A stretch of 64,000 nucleotides of DNA from Zopfochytrium polystomum (Eukaryota > Chytridiomycota > Chytridiomycetes > Chytridiales > Chytridiaceae), in NCBI GenBank assembly GCA_025765615.1, contig JAIVFJ010000018.1, forward strand, positions 310,001 through 374,000. The letters are read 5' to 3'. Shown here in pieces: positions 20,403 through 32,500 of the stretch. The notes below the pieces were generated by a model. The model saw nothing but the letters and a program-made list of their open reading frames with translations, ran no database searches and had not been told where the DNA came from. The position numbers were made by a program, and so were the translations under genes. Every line of letters begins with the position of its first letter. Positions within the stretch are counted from its first letter, which is position 1.

Positions 20403-23400
20403 TGCATACTGTTTAGGCTGGTCTGGGGTAGGAGCTACTTGATGATGGAAGGTGGGAGGGTAAAACTGTGGTAGTGCCTCGCCGGTTCCTGTCAATTCAT
20501 CGCTTCAAATCCAGGTCTCTCAAGATGATATGAATGAGTTGGCTGGTCAGGTATTATGTGGTGGTATGGTCTCTCTGGTATTCCTCCCTGTCCCTGGTGA
20601 TGGTTCCTTTGGCCTTTGGTGGGCCTGGTTCACTGGGTTCAGACCCTCTTCCTTTCATGCTAATACCTGTGGCTGTCTTTGGTGTCTTCCTTGTGTGTGG
20701 GAGTGGGTATTGACCTTCCTTGCTTCTAAGACAGGTTATTCTCTCTGGCCTGGTGAGGCAGAGGTCTGTCTCCTGGTAGGATGGAGCAAGAAGAGTCCCA
20801 CTGTCTCCCACCCTGGTTGCACCCTCTTCCTTGGATTGAGTTGGAACACTCTCCTTGGGGTGAGACAAGTTGTGTATGGTTCTGTTAAGTGGAAAACAGT
20901 TCTGATTTGGTTCAACAGGCACCTCTGCACACTAACTGTTCCTTGTGTCTGCCCTTTGTCTCTCCAACCCCCTCCAACTCAGGGTTTGACTTGTTGTTTA
21001 TTTCTTTTGTTGATTCTTTTGATGGGTTGTAGTGGCTTGTCACTCCCCTTACCGATTCTGTCAGTCTTACTGATCAAGTCGGTTCTGTCTCTGGTCTAAC
21101 TTGGCTTTGGCCTTGTGCCCCAGATGAAACCCTTCTGTGTCTTGCACCAGAGGATTATGCTTTCTTTTGTGATTGTGTCTGTTTCATGCTTTGGTGTGAG
21201 AAACCCCTCTTTTGTGTTAGAGATTTATTTGTGTTTTTCTTGGGCTTTTTAAGACTCCAAATACACTTTCCTGTCTAGTGCCCCTAGACACCCTCCTTTT
21301 GCCCCTTTTCATTAGTCAGGTTTGGTATTTAGGTCCATGCTCTAGTTTCCACCTATGGCCCTAGGTGAGGAGTTAGAGAGCACAGTCTCACACGTGGTGA
21401 TGTGTTCTTGTCTCACAATATGATCCGTTCTTCAGGTCGACCAGTCTTCAGGTCAAGCAACTCAAGCTTAGGAAGTAAAACAAATGCAAATGGTTTCACC
21501 TTCACACAGCAAGACAAAGCAAATGTCAAAGTCTTCTCCCCCAGACAAAGTGGGAAGAGCTGCTATGTAAATTGATCTTTCACTGGGTTCACAAGCAAGT
21601 TCAGCATTCACAATTGATTTGGAAATGCAAATGGAAGGAGGCCCTGATGACGACGATATTCCTCAATCTCAGTTCCAGCTCAATGATGATGGTGATTTAC
21701 CAGCTCCTGAGAAAGGACATGGATATGGATAAAGATTCTGAGGCAAGTAACAGGTCCCTGTGATCATGTACAATTATTTCAAGACTTTGCTGCAGCAAGA
21801 ATGTTCAGGAGCAAAGAATGAGGAAACTGGAAAAGTGAGAAACACTGACTGGACTGACAGAAACTGAATGATTTGTCTCACAGAAACAAGTTTGCAAGTC
21901 AAAAGGAAATTCAAAGAAGACATCCACATTCGACTCTTTCGGTGTTCTGGACCCTGAAGAAGTGAGTTGTTCCAGTTTGATTTCAATTGTCTTCCAGTTG
22001 TACTGACCATGGTTTTTTATTTTTTTTATTTTTTTTATTTTTTTTAATTTGTTAAAAGGGGCTGACAGGAAGAGAAAGAGCCATCAACAGTGAACCATAA
22101 TAGACTAAGTCCAGGTATCACCTCAGCAAACCCACCCCATGTGCTACAGACTTACAGGGTCGTCAGGCATCTCCACCACTGTTGAAGTTGCAGTGTAGAA
22201 GGCGACGTCATGAGTGGAGGCGGCGTTGCAAGAAGGTTGAAGGGTTGAGGAGCTGAGGTTCGATTCGGTAAAGAGAGCTTGTTTTAGACAGGGACTGGCA
22301 AATTGGAGTGAGAGTTTTTAAAGAAGAAAACTCTGCCCAATTTAAACTCCAGGGAGGTTGACCAGTTTTCCTGTTTTGCCTATCTGAACAAGTTGCAAAC
22401 TGCTTCAGACAGGACTTTGCTCTAGGGAGGTGTTGAAAACCCCTTCCCGAGCATTTCAAATCAACCAAGCTCTGTGTGGAGCCCTGTGTGCAAGCAACTG
22501 GTTTCCCCACAGAGAGGGGAAAATGATTTGAAATCATCAGGAGCATTTCAAATCAACCAGTCCCTGGTTCAACATTGGTTCAGACAACAGTCAGCTGACC
22601 TGGAGCTGCTGTGAGCTGCCCCAGTTCAACATTCTCTGAACCCATTGAGTGTGATTCTAATCGCATTGTCCTCGCTGGCGAAGCCTAGGAAAGCAAAGCT
22701 AGAATCACCGCCGTCTTCACCTAACTCTTTTTGTTGGATTCAGATTAGGCCTTTCAGCTTACCCAACTAATGTAAGTCGCATCGGGGGCAGCAACGAGGC
22801 GGCTGTCGACCTAGGAAGAAGGCTTCCTGGGCTCAAATCTCAACAACCACAAATAAAGCCACAATGATCAAAGGAGAAGGGGACAAACACAGGAACAAGA
22901 AAATAGAGAAGTAAGTCTGAAGGAGGTCAGAGTAAGAGAGGGGAACAGCTGTGAACAAAGTCAGAGGGTAGGGATAAGTCAGATTAGGCTACTGCCCATG
23001 TCAAAATTGTGAAAGCAAGAGTGGGCTCAGTGAACGTCAGGGGGCTCAGCTGGCGATGGGTGATGTGTGGCTCTTGCTTGTTGTCGTGAGGGAAGTTTTA
23101 TTGTGTGGTGAAGCCAGATAATGCCTGCAACAATTTTATTCGGCCAAGGTAGTGGTCAATCCATCTGGAAGAAGCCTTGGTGCGCAAAAGCCAGATGCTG
23201 GGCAAGTTTCAGTGGAGTGACGGCGACTACATGTGGTGCAGCGAGGTTCAGAGGGTTGTGAAGGGCTGTTACGAGTTCCATGGGATGATGGAGTGGGCGG
23301 AAGGGAAGGGTTGACGATTGGAGAAAACGGTGGGTGAGAGGCTGGGGAGCGTGAGGTGCAGGAGGACTGATTCAAAACAGTCGTGGACTATTTAAACATA

Positions 23401-23433
23401 GCCTATAAGCAGGTTGAAATCGGAGAACGAGGG
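20403..23433. other. Repeat-rich non-coding DNA, no gene recognised
   Basis: Moderate-GC, CT/TG-rich sequence without a convincing CDS. A short acidic reading (MEGGPDDDDIPQSQFQLNDD, from about 21631 to a TAA near 21731) resembles the variable part of some transposon proteins but cannot be placed. An A/T homopolymer block lies at 22017-22048. Confidence 0.5.
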
Positions 23434-25527
23434 TCAAGTTTTAAGCACTGCAGCCGGACACTTCTCCTTCATAATACTACCTAGCGCTCCTCGACTAACG
23501 CCAGCCACAGTATAGCTACGTACAATATCGTGGATGAAGGAGTCAGTGTTCCAGCAACAGTCTATCATAGCAAGGGTCGAACCGCCACGTAAGAGAATGC
23601 AGTTTGGCTCCGATGGAGAAGGATCGGGTGCATCAATCGCATCCTCGAGAGAGTAGTTATTCACCTCGCCGTCTGTGACCTTAGGCAGAAGCAAGCCGGC
23701 ACCCGATACATAACACTCAATATCACGTAGGAAGACTAACTTGTAGTAGCCGGTATCTTGAAGTACGCGATCAAAGTACAAGACAGTCCCTGCCCTGAAT
23801 AGCGTTGTGAGCTTCTCACCTAACGCTTTCGTGCGCTGTTCTGTGTGCATATCGCGATCCATCCACCCATCTGCGTAGTGTCTTACAACACCATCTTCAT
23901 CCGCGTTGAAGAATCGAATGGCGTGCTTGAAGAAGCAACAAAGTAGATACTCCGAAATACTCCATCTCAAATGATGGCCTATGACGCCCATCTTGTCAAC
24001 TCTCGTTTGAAAGAGTGAGTACAATTGAGATATAGTCACATCTGTTGGATTGACAATCCTACTTAATGCAAGAAAGTCAACCTCATCCTCCGTCTCTGGC
24101 ACTGGCAAGTCTTCAATCTCACTAGCACCAATACCAAGGTCAGATTGGCGCTGCGTCTCGGTCATGACGTGGTTCTGCAGACCGATCTCCGTCGCCTGCA
24201 TCTGGTTGCGGAGCACCTGCTCCGACTGCAGGTCCAGGTCGCGGCCGAGGTCGAGCTCGCGGTCGAGGACGTCGAAGCTGTGGACGATGATGCCGTAGGT
24301 GACTGCTTGCTCGCGGAGGTCGCGAACGCACTCAGTCTTGAAGGACTCGAGCCACGTCTCCACGTGGTGGTCAGGAACATCACCGCCGATGGACTTGGCG
24401 CGAATGAATTGCTGGTACGAGAGTCGCGAAATGACAGAGTTCACCGCAGATTGCGCAGGGTTGGACAGGGCTTGCAGAGGATCGTCGTAGTGAGCGGTGA
24501 GGAGGAGAGGGTCCTGGATCTGGTATCGCAAGTTGACACGAAGAATAACGGGAACACCTTCAACGGTGTAGGCGGGCTGAGTCTTGAACGTCGTTTGCCG
24601 CTCGCCAAGGGTGAAGAACCCACGGAAGGAGGTGTTTGGGTTGGTGATGACGTGCTGGCCAGCCTTCATCACCATAAGCTCGTTCCCGCGCTGCAAAATG
24701 AGCGTGTTGTTCGCAGGGACGAGGAAGAACGTTGCCAGAGTGACTTGGGTCGGGCCCGCGTCGCTCTTGACAGTAGTGGTGACATCGCGCTTCCAACCAA
24801 GGATGCGGCCATTCTTCCTGTCGTTGTCTTCGTAGTAGGCATGTTCGTTGCCAAGGTTGAGGGTGTCGACGATGGCGACGACGCGGAAACGACCTTGGGC
24901 ACCAAATGCTGCGAACCCACTGTTGCGGACGATAAAGACGCGATTGGACGGATCAAGAACGACGGCAGCCTCAGATTGCCCTACCATGACGGTGGTAAGA
25001 CCAAGGCAGTCGATAGGCATAGTAAGCTCGTAAGTTCCCTTCCACGCGTGCCGGAAAGAAAAGTTCCACTAGCAAAGTCCCAAAGTTAGTAATCAGAGGT
25101 CGAATGGTTTCGAAGGTAAACAACGCTCACATAGTTGCCGTTCCGCGTTGCAATCACAGGACGACCGTTTCGATCCCACACGCCGACCTGCGGGAATCAA
25201 GTTAGAACGTGGGCGGCAGAGATGCGACAACGGAAAAAAGTGCGAGCTTACGAAGCCAGCGGGGACGGTTTTTCCGCCGAAGGGACGCCGTCGCTTCTTT
25301 GTGATGAGGCGATGGTCTTTCTTTGCAATCATGCGGGTGTTGAGCTCTTCGAGGGCGGCGGCGAGCGATGTGGTGACTTCGACAAAGTACTCGTGGCGCA
25401 GGACGGCGGGGGGGATGGTCCAGTCGTCGGTGCCGTCGTGGTGCCGAGCGGGCGCGACGGCGGCGAGGGCCGACTTTGTGGTGAGGGCCGACGTGACGCC
25501 GACGGGCACGATGGGGTTGCCGCACAT
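23434..25527 (-). CDS. Band-7 (SPFH/prohibitin-type) protein with an unrelated C-terminal tail
   Basis: Exons 25252-25527, 25131-25187 and 23434-25068. Introns are GTAAGC..CAG and GTGAGC..TAG, the second with a TACTAAC branch site. Predicted 655 aa. Start ATG 25527 (MCGNPIVPVG). Exon 2 (VGVWDRNGRPVIATRNGNY) and early exon 3 (WNFSFRHAWKGTYELTMPID) lead into a band-7 core, with VMKAGQHVITNP and a membrane-scaffold-type coiled region ending EQVLRNQMQ..MTETQRQSD. At about 24135 the expected charged coiled coil stops. It is replaced by about 225 aa of different character (from SEIEDLPVPETEDE to KEKCPAAVLKT) with no introns and lower GC. I do not recognise the tail. Band-7 proteins act as membrane microdomain scaffolds. 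This copy looks truncated and fused, so it may be a chimera with altered function or a decaying duplicate. Confidence 0.75.
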
Positions 25528-25537
25528 GATTCTGTTC

Positions 25538-25800
25538 TCAGGGGCTTTTGTTTGTGCGCGCAATGCTGGTTGTTGTGGGTGCCAGCGTCGCGAGCGACTG
25601 CGTCGTCCTCGCCGGATCGTACGTTTCGACCCCGATCACACGGACCCCGGGTGACACCTGCTTCACGTACGCTGCGATCCAAGCGATCAGCCCGCCACCA
25701 CCCACGAACGCAAACACCGCATCGACCGATGGCAGCTGCCGCAGGACTTTCACAACGACGGATCCAAGTTGGCTGACCTTCACCTGCTGCAAAACCACCG
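25538..25800 (-). pseudogene. Threonine dehydratase (PLP enzyme) relic
   Basis: The minus frame reads LRQLPSVDAVFAFVGGGGLI, then AAYVKQVSPGVRVIGVETYD. This is the GGGGL phosphate-binding loop and following strand of serine/threonine dehydratases (fold type II PLP enzymes), expected as ..VPVGGGGLIAGIAAY. Only this middle segment remains, with no lysine-bearing N-terminal part and no regulatory domain. The frame ends at a TGA about 10 bp before the ATG of the band-7 gene. It is a fragment, not a functional gene. Confidence 0.7.
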
Positions 25801-25824
25801 CTACAACCCCCCGCTAAACAAGCG

Positions 25825-26500
25825 CCCATCGCCGCCAAATTGCCGCCAGATCACCGCCAGATCGCTGCCAGATCACTGCGAGATCGCAATTGCCCTCTTG
25901 AATCACAATCGCGATCGCGACCGGATTGTCGTGCCAGCGCTGAATCTCATACGTCACGTCTGCCAGATCGTGATTCAAAGTCAAACAAAAGCACCTTATC
26001 ACAATCGCGACCACCATCCTCACCAACGTAGGAGGATCGTCATGGGAATCGCGATCACCGGTTTCTGTCTGCTCTCTGCCGCCTTGCTGACAGTCAAGAC
26101 CGCTCGCCGCCGCCTTCCCGCCGCAGGGGAAATAACTCTCAGCTGCTCGTCAACTGAGACTCAATACCACTCCACCGCCGCCCTCCGCCTCCTTGCCGCT
26201 GCCAGATTGCCGCCAGATCGCCAGATTGCCAAAGAATAGCCGCGTCACGCCTTTGCCACTGCCGCCACCGCCTCCACCGCCGCCCTGGCCAACCCCAGCG
26301 TTGCCGCTGCCATTGCCAGATTGTGATCGTGAATAATGATCACCGCTTTCTGACTGCTCTCTGCCAGAAAAAATCTTCTCTGTGACTGCCTTGCCGCTGC
26401 CAGATTGCAATCGCCACTGTGCTCACCAGATCACAATCGCCACCCCCCCTGTTTGTTGCCACCTTACCCACCAGATCGCCATCCTCACCCTAATTCGTCC
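25825..26500. repeat. CAGATCGC-type degenerate repeat region
   Basis: Repeated short units such as GCCGCCAGATCACC, GCTGCCAGATCACT and TTGCCGCTGCCAGATTGC recur from about 25830 to 26500, with CCACCGCC clusters at 26265-26285. Reading frames here are repeat translations. No gene seen. Confidence 0.6.
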
Positions 26501-26533
26501 AGATCAATTGTCAGATTGCACCACGATAGAACG

Positions 26534-26589
26534 AAACGAGGAAGGGGGACGGCCCCGCTTTCATGAGGGGCCGTCCCCCTTCCTCGTTT
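26534..26589. repeat. Perfect inverted repeat, 23-bp arms, 10-nt loop
   Basis: Left arm 26534-26556 (AAACGAGGAAGGGGGACGGC plus CCC), loop GCTTTCATGA (26557-26566), right arm 26567-26589, the exact reverse complement. It could be a transcript hairpin, a foldback element core or a recent palindrome. Confidence 0.9.
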
Positions 26590-26906
26590 TTGGCATCCAC
26601 GCCAATCAACATATCTTGACAATTGCTGTTCAACCTGACCCTGCTGTCCCCGCACTGACTGAACTTGACATCCTACGCTTCACCTCCACTTGCGACCTCA
26701 CCATCTGACAGCAGCCCTTCCTCTCAAAGGACCAGACTTCTTACTTGCTCCACCTTTTGCATCCTTTGTCAGATGAACAGGCCGCCTGTCTTCAGACCAC
26801 ACACCCACACATTCAATTTCCTTACCCCTGTCTATTTTTTATGGATTGTTTCGGAGAAATTAGAGTTTACTTATCATACTAATGGTTAAAATTTCTTATT
26901 TTCTTA

Positions 26907-27227
26907 GAGGTCGTTTCAAGTGGAAAAGGCGGAAATCTTTACTGGGGAAAAAAAGATTTGATTGGCTGAAAACTTAATGGAGGAAACATTTTCCTCCATT
27001 TCCTTGCCACAGCTAATCTTGCTCTATTTCTTTAATTGAGCTAATTCAGCTAATTCACTCAGTCCAGGAGGTGGTCCGTCTCCTCAGGTGGTCCGTCTCC
27101 GCCAGCGAAAAAAATCTTTTTTCTATTTTTTCACTTGCTCATGTGCCAGTCTGTGGAAACAGCACTGGAACAACCATTTCCTTGTTTGCTCAAAATCTTT
27201 TCCGCCTTTTCTACTTGAAACGACCTC
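26907..27227. mobile_element. MITE-like element 1 (321 bp)
   Basis: Terminal inverted repeats of about 29 bp with one mismatch: GAGGTCGTTTCAAGTGGAAA at the left and its complement (..CTACTTGAAACGACCTC) at the right. Flanking TTA at 26904-26906 and 27228-27230 gives a 3-bp target-site duplication, as in PIF/Harbinger-type elements. There is no coding capacity. The interior carries two copies of GGTGGTCCGTCTCC (27071-27100), a motif shared with the element at 27455-27640. Confidence 0.75.
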
Positions 27228-27295
27228 TTACTTATTATCATTTTTGTACTTATTCTTGAATATCTTTTCTAATTTATGACATATTTATCCTCACA

Positions 27296-27450
27296 AAATT
27301 ACTAAAAAAAGTGAAATATATATTTACGCATCGAAAAGTATATTACATCACAGCTGAAAATCTTCTTTCTAAGTGTTTTATGTCACAAATATTAAAAAAT
27401 TTCTAAAGAAGGTGTAATATATATTTATGGATTGAAAAGCATATTATTAC
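27296..27450. repeat. AT-rich direct repeat pair
   Basis: A unit of about 45 bp (AAATATATATTTACGCATCG..AAAGTATATTA near 27313) recurs as TAATATATATTTATGGATTG..AAAGCATATTA near 27414. The two copies flank no gene. Probably part of the same AT-rich repeat cluster as the foldback elements. Confidence 0.55.
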
Positions 27451-27454
27451 CGTC

Positions 27455-27640
27455 AATTTCATATACCTTGAGATTTTGAGGCAGCAAAAAAAAGTTTGGT
27501 GGAGGGCAAAAAAAACTTTGCACTATTGGAGACGGACCACCCCGAAATGGAGACCGACCACCCCCCCAATCGAAAACTTTTTTTTGCTCCCCCCTGAAAC
27601 ATTTTTTTTTCTGCCCCAAAATCTCAAGGAGTATGAAATT
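27455..27640. mobile_element. MITE-like foldback element 2 (186 bp)
   Basis: The first and last 65-70 bp are imperfect inverted repeats: AATTTCATATACCTTGAGAT at the left against the complement of ATCTCAAGGAGTATGAAATT at the right. The pairing continues through A-rich segments. The centre holds GGAGACGGACCACC and GGAGACCGACCACC, the reverse complement of the motif in element 1. Non-coding. Confidence 0.7.
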
Positions 27641-28046
27641 CACTGCAATACATCACCACTGAAATGCTTTTTTCTATTTGTTTATATCACAATTTATGTC
27701 ATATTTCATTTACTTTTCATGAAAATTTCCTTATTTCGTAATTTATTCATTTCGGATCGAACCCGTCGAACAGACTTCCCCAATATCGAAGTCCTATCTG
27801 TAACCCTGATTTGAACCTGTCGAGCAAACTCTTCATAATATTTCCTTATTTTGGCATTTTATGGATTTCGGATCCAACCCGTTGTCACAGTACTCACTCT
27901 AAATCAATCACACTAAAGAAAACCAGCCTTTGCGGCTAAACTGTTTTCCTAATTGCAATTAGTGGAGCAGGGCGGGGGGGTTAATTTTTTGTCTTTGGTG
28001 CCCAATCAAAACTCGGCGGAAAAATCAGAAAGGAAGGAGGCTGGCG

Positions 28047-29560
28047 GTCAATGGGCTGTCTGTCTCTCTGTCTCTCTCTCCTTGGACTGACAGTCAACAG
28101 GCTGTCTGTCTCTTTGTCTGTCTCGCCATCTCTTCGCCCTATCGCTCTCTCTCTGCCTCTCTCTCTCTGTCTCTCTATCTCTCTCTCCATCTCTCTCCCT
28201 CTCTCTCTGTCTCTCTCTCTCTTTTTCCATCTAACGAAGGAGCACAATGTGTTGTCTGTCTATCAGATTGTCTGTCTACCTCCCTGTCTGTGGGACTGGC
28301 AGTCAATGGCTGTCTGTCTCTCTGTCTGACTCTCTGTCTCTTCGTTCTACCACTCTCTCTGTCTCTGTCTCTCTGTCTCTCCTTCTCTGTTTCTCTCCCT
28401 GTCTCTCACTGCCTCTCTCTCTCTCTCTCTCTCTCTCTCGAGCGGGGGGGTTGAGGGGGGGCAGCAGCCCCCCCCACCGGGGGGCTCAGGGGGCCGCCCC
28501 CTGACTCAAAAAGATATTCCCTGTCTCTGTCTCTTCCCTTATCTCTCATTCTGTTTCTCTGTCTCTCTGTCTCTGTCTCTCCCTTTCTCTCTGCATTCGT
28601 TGGTTACTTTCTCACTTGGGGGTGGGGTGACCCAGACCATCTCATTGGAAGCGGTCCAACCCATCCAACAAGGCAGCTGCAAGCAACTTGACGCTAAGTC
28701 GGGAAGGTGTCAGGGTTGACAGTGCATCCAATGATGGAAAAGCTGTGCCAGTGCCAGTCGCTCAAATGGAGCAACAAGGTGGCCAGGTTGCCTAAGCTGA
28801 GGGAAAAAGAAAACAACTGAAAAAAGGAAGGAAGAGGAGCCAACTGTAACTGGAACAAGTAAGGACTCTCTTTCTCTCTCTCTCTGTCCCTCTTGATCAA
28901 TCGAGCGGGGTGGAGGGGGGTGGAGGCCCCTTGACTCAAAAAACAACCCAGCTTCTCTTTCCCTCCCTCCCAACCTCTCCCTCCATCTCTCCTTTGCATT
29001 TCAATAATGCTGTAAAAACTAAAAAAGGGCGGAAGTCAACGGGCTGTCTGTCTATAAGAGTGGCAGTTAACAGGTTGTCTGTGTATCTCCCTGTCTCTGG
29101 GAGTGGCAGTCAATGGGCTGTGCGTCTCGCTGTCTATCTCTCTGTCTCTTTGCAGTCTGTGCTTTACAAGGCACTGTAGGGTACCTCTTCAAAACGCTCC
29201 CTCTGGCTGTCTCCTTCTAAAGCATCTCTACTCAAGGGACGAAAGTGTGCATCAGTGTCTCCAACTTTGTGTGAATGTTGCTTTTCCCCTACTTTGAAGA
29301 TTAAAAGGAGGAGCAAGGGGTGGAGGGGAGGCTGCAGCCCCCTTCCCTGGGGTCACTGGGAGGAGGAGCCAACTGAAATGATATATCAGTGAATGATTTT
29401 GCAAAGTCAACGGGCTGTTGTCTATCTATCAATCAATGACTGTCTTCGTTTGAACTAAAGTCAACAGGCTGTTTGTATTTCTCCCTCTGGGTTCTGTGAG
29501 TACTTTGGAGCCAGTGCCCACCTGTCTGTTGCAGTCAACAGGCTGTCAGTCTTCCTATCG
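28047..29560. repeat. Dispersed GTCAAYRGGCTGTCTGTC repeats in CT-rich DNA
   Basis: Nine near-copies of the core occur near 28047, 28093, 28301, 29036, 29065, 29108, 29406, 29459 and 29534, most followed by CTGTCT runs. Interleaved are three GC-rich blocks of the form GAGCGGGG..GGAGG..GCAGCCCC (28439-28502, 28902-28931 and 29311-29345), two of them followed by TGACTCAAAAA. No gene is seen. It looks like a degenerated long tandem or compound repeat. Confidence 0.6.
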
Positions 29561-32500
29561 CAAAATGCTGTGAGGGTAGCGCTCAGTTTGGCTGAGGTTC
29601 TGGGTTAGCCAGTGTGGCTGTGCTGCAAGACTGTGACTTCTCTCTCTTTCTGTCCTTCTTTGTCTGTCAGTGTGTCAATGGCTCTGGGCTAACACCTCGA
29701 GCTTTGTTGGTCACTCTCCAACTGGCCTGCCACACAATGGTCATTGTGGCATGCCACTCTCCTTTCAATCCAGTGGCAGATTGCCTGTGCGTGGGACTAC
29801 CAATAGCCATTGAAGGCTTTGTCTTTAATCATTTTTTCTCTTCTTCCTTTTTTTTTTCTTTTTTTTTTCTTTTGGCGAGGATTGCTTACAAGTCGATGGG
29901 CCCCCTAGTGTAGTTCAATAATAATAACAACTTTTTCCACTTTTCCATAATTTCCACCTGCCAATTTCTATTGCAATTTTTATGTATTTTCTTTTTTATT
30001 TTTTTATTTTCTTAAACTTGTACCTGTAAGCAATTTATGGAAAAGTGGAAATTTAAATCGATGGACCAAAGAGTCGAGGGAAGTATTAAGCCTGAAAGGA
30101 GAGAGAGAACAAGTGACGGACAAAACAAATACGATCAATAACAAATCGAGAGTTTGCGAGTTATATTCGGTTTCGCGTAGAGTGGACTGACTTCCCCACA
30201 AAATATCGGCGGAGGGCCTGTCCCAGTTCGCCCAACCCCACTACTTAATGTTCCCTTTTTTAAATCATTCTTTATTTGCACCGTATTACGCAGCGAATTG
30301 TTTTCTATTTAACCCCTTCGCCGAACGAAAATACAAGTAAACGTGGGATTAAGGCGAAAGGGTTTTAGCTGCCCGATTGCTACCTCGTCGATTGACAGCC
30401 GCAGCGCTGGAAAACGGCTGGAGAGACACCTTGTGATTTACTGTAATCCTCGTCCGGTCAAGTAATTTCGCAAGAAAGTGAAGCAGCCACTCGCAACACT
30501 CACCCAACAGCCGCTGGCTTCTCGTACGTAGACCAGTACGACAGTGGCAAAGAAGGAACTGGTTGGAGGGCCGGAGAGCTTGCAAAAGCCCGCGTCAAGG
30601 GTGTTGCTCAGAGAGCTGGCGAGGGTCAGACAAGAGGGTTCGCCAAGGTGCAAAGCGGTTTCCGAAGACTCGGGGTATGCCGCAAACGTGAGGAGAAGAG
30701 CCAATTGGATTTTTGGCCACTGCATTCCTTTTGATGCGCTTGCTCGACAGAAGGAAGTAATTCTTAGATCCGTTGAGAAGTTCGCACTTCCCAACAAGCC
30801 GATGGAATCCCAGTATGAGACCGACGAGATCTGCGCCGCAAGTTTTGCGGCTCCTTTCTCTTGATCCAGACGTAAACGTAAATGGTGGACCAATTAACTG
30901 CACTCGCGTGGGGGACAAATTGCGCACGATGAGATGCGAAATGCGTGAATCTGATCGGGATGGATGATAACCCCATATCGGGCGTGCATATGACGGCCAT
31001 TGGTAGTTTCCAGGACCGAAATGTGCAACGATGAAGAGCGACCGTTGCATATTTAGTCGGTCCAGGAAAGTTTGTGTGGCTCAAGCTGGAACGCGTCGCT
31101 TCGAATGACCCAGCTAATATGAATATTAAACAGAAAGATACAGTTAACGGAGCATATCACCGAATTCGGCTGCAATGAAAAAGCACGTTACGACGGCATA
31201 GTAGTCATCTTTTTCTTTACGACGTTTCTTTCATTCCTGGACCCACTCAGCCAGCCCCCACCGATGAGGTCAGCCGCGAAAACACGCAGCTGGTGCATGA
31301 GGCTCGTTATAAAAAGGAACGAGTGGCTTTCGTTGCGTCAGCTAGGCAGCAGGAAGCGTGAAGTTCCAATATCTCGGCCACGCAAAAGAGCGGAAGTCCG
31401 GGCACTACCGAGGGAGTAGCGAAGGAGGCAGAGGACGTGGGTGGTGGTGGCGGGGGCGACGGTCATGACCAAACAGTTACAGGAAGGGATATGAACGACC
31501 CACGTGTCCCCCGAGTACGTGATGCAAGCCTTATGGCAGGACGGGGCGTTGGGTTATTGAAAACCTGCTGTGTGCCAGCGATTTGGTTTTTTTTTGTTTT
31601 GTTTTTTTTTTTTTTTTTCTGTTTGCGCAAATTCGAGACGGTTGATACAAGAACCACTTAGACGTGGGGTTAGTGTCAGGTGCAGTCCTGCGTGCGACCT
31701 TGTGGGCTTGGCTTGCCGACGAAAACCTGATATTTCGTCCCAAAATGAAAGAGGCGAGATGGCCGTGTGGAGCCATCCAAGGGGAGCGCAAAAGGCGCCG
31801 GGCCTGGCTCCAGAACAGCACACCCAGTAAAGTAACATTCTTCGCGAGTTCGTGGGAGGGGCCACAAAAAAAAAAGGAACAGTGTAATTCCTTTGGGAGA
31901 ATGCAGGAAATTATCAAAGAATTTCGTCGTACCAAGCTTCATACGCGGTGGTCGCAAGGGGGGAGGGGTTGGTGCGCCTTATTTGCATAGGGGTGGCTGG
32001 GGGAGGACGCCGCCCGCCGCAGCCTGACGCAGTCCTCTCACTGGAATAAATCGAAGCATCGGAAAGGCGGAGGGTAGCCAGCCAGCATGGCCTGGCCATT
32101 CGCACTGGCCCTTCTGACAAGTATTGTTTTTTTTTTTTTTTTTTTTTTTCGGTCCCAACATCGACTTCTCTGATACAATGCCTTTGTCAGAAGTGTGTGC
32201 CCGGAAAAACATGTGAAAACTGAAAACTAGCAGCGACTGCCACAGGAATTATACGGAGAGAGGGAGAGGAGAGTGTGAGATCTTTGGTTGAATCTAGCAA
32301 AAGCATCTAGCAGTGGGGGGTAACTACAGCGGCAGCTCAAACTATCAGACTCACACATAGTGACAGCTGCCTTGAAGAATGTAACTTAGTTATCAAACCC
32401 ACTCCATGCTGGGTTTTCTTCTTTGTGATGGCGCCCTCTGTCAGCGGGGACCTTTGCGAAGTGATGGTTCATTCGTCAACACGCGCAGTGCAGACAATAG

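Noticed and set aside
28047..29560. CRISPR-like array
   Set aside because: Copies are unevenly spaced, vary in sequence and sit in CT-rich eukaryotic DNA; there are no cas-like genes.
30438..30893. A 151-aa minus frame and an overlapping 106-aa plus frame
   Set aside because: Two opposite open frames in the same DNA with no recognisable motif, splice context or repeat of either elsewhere in the window.
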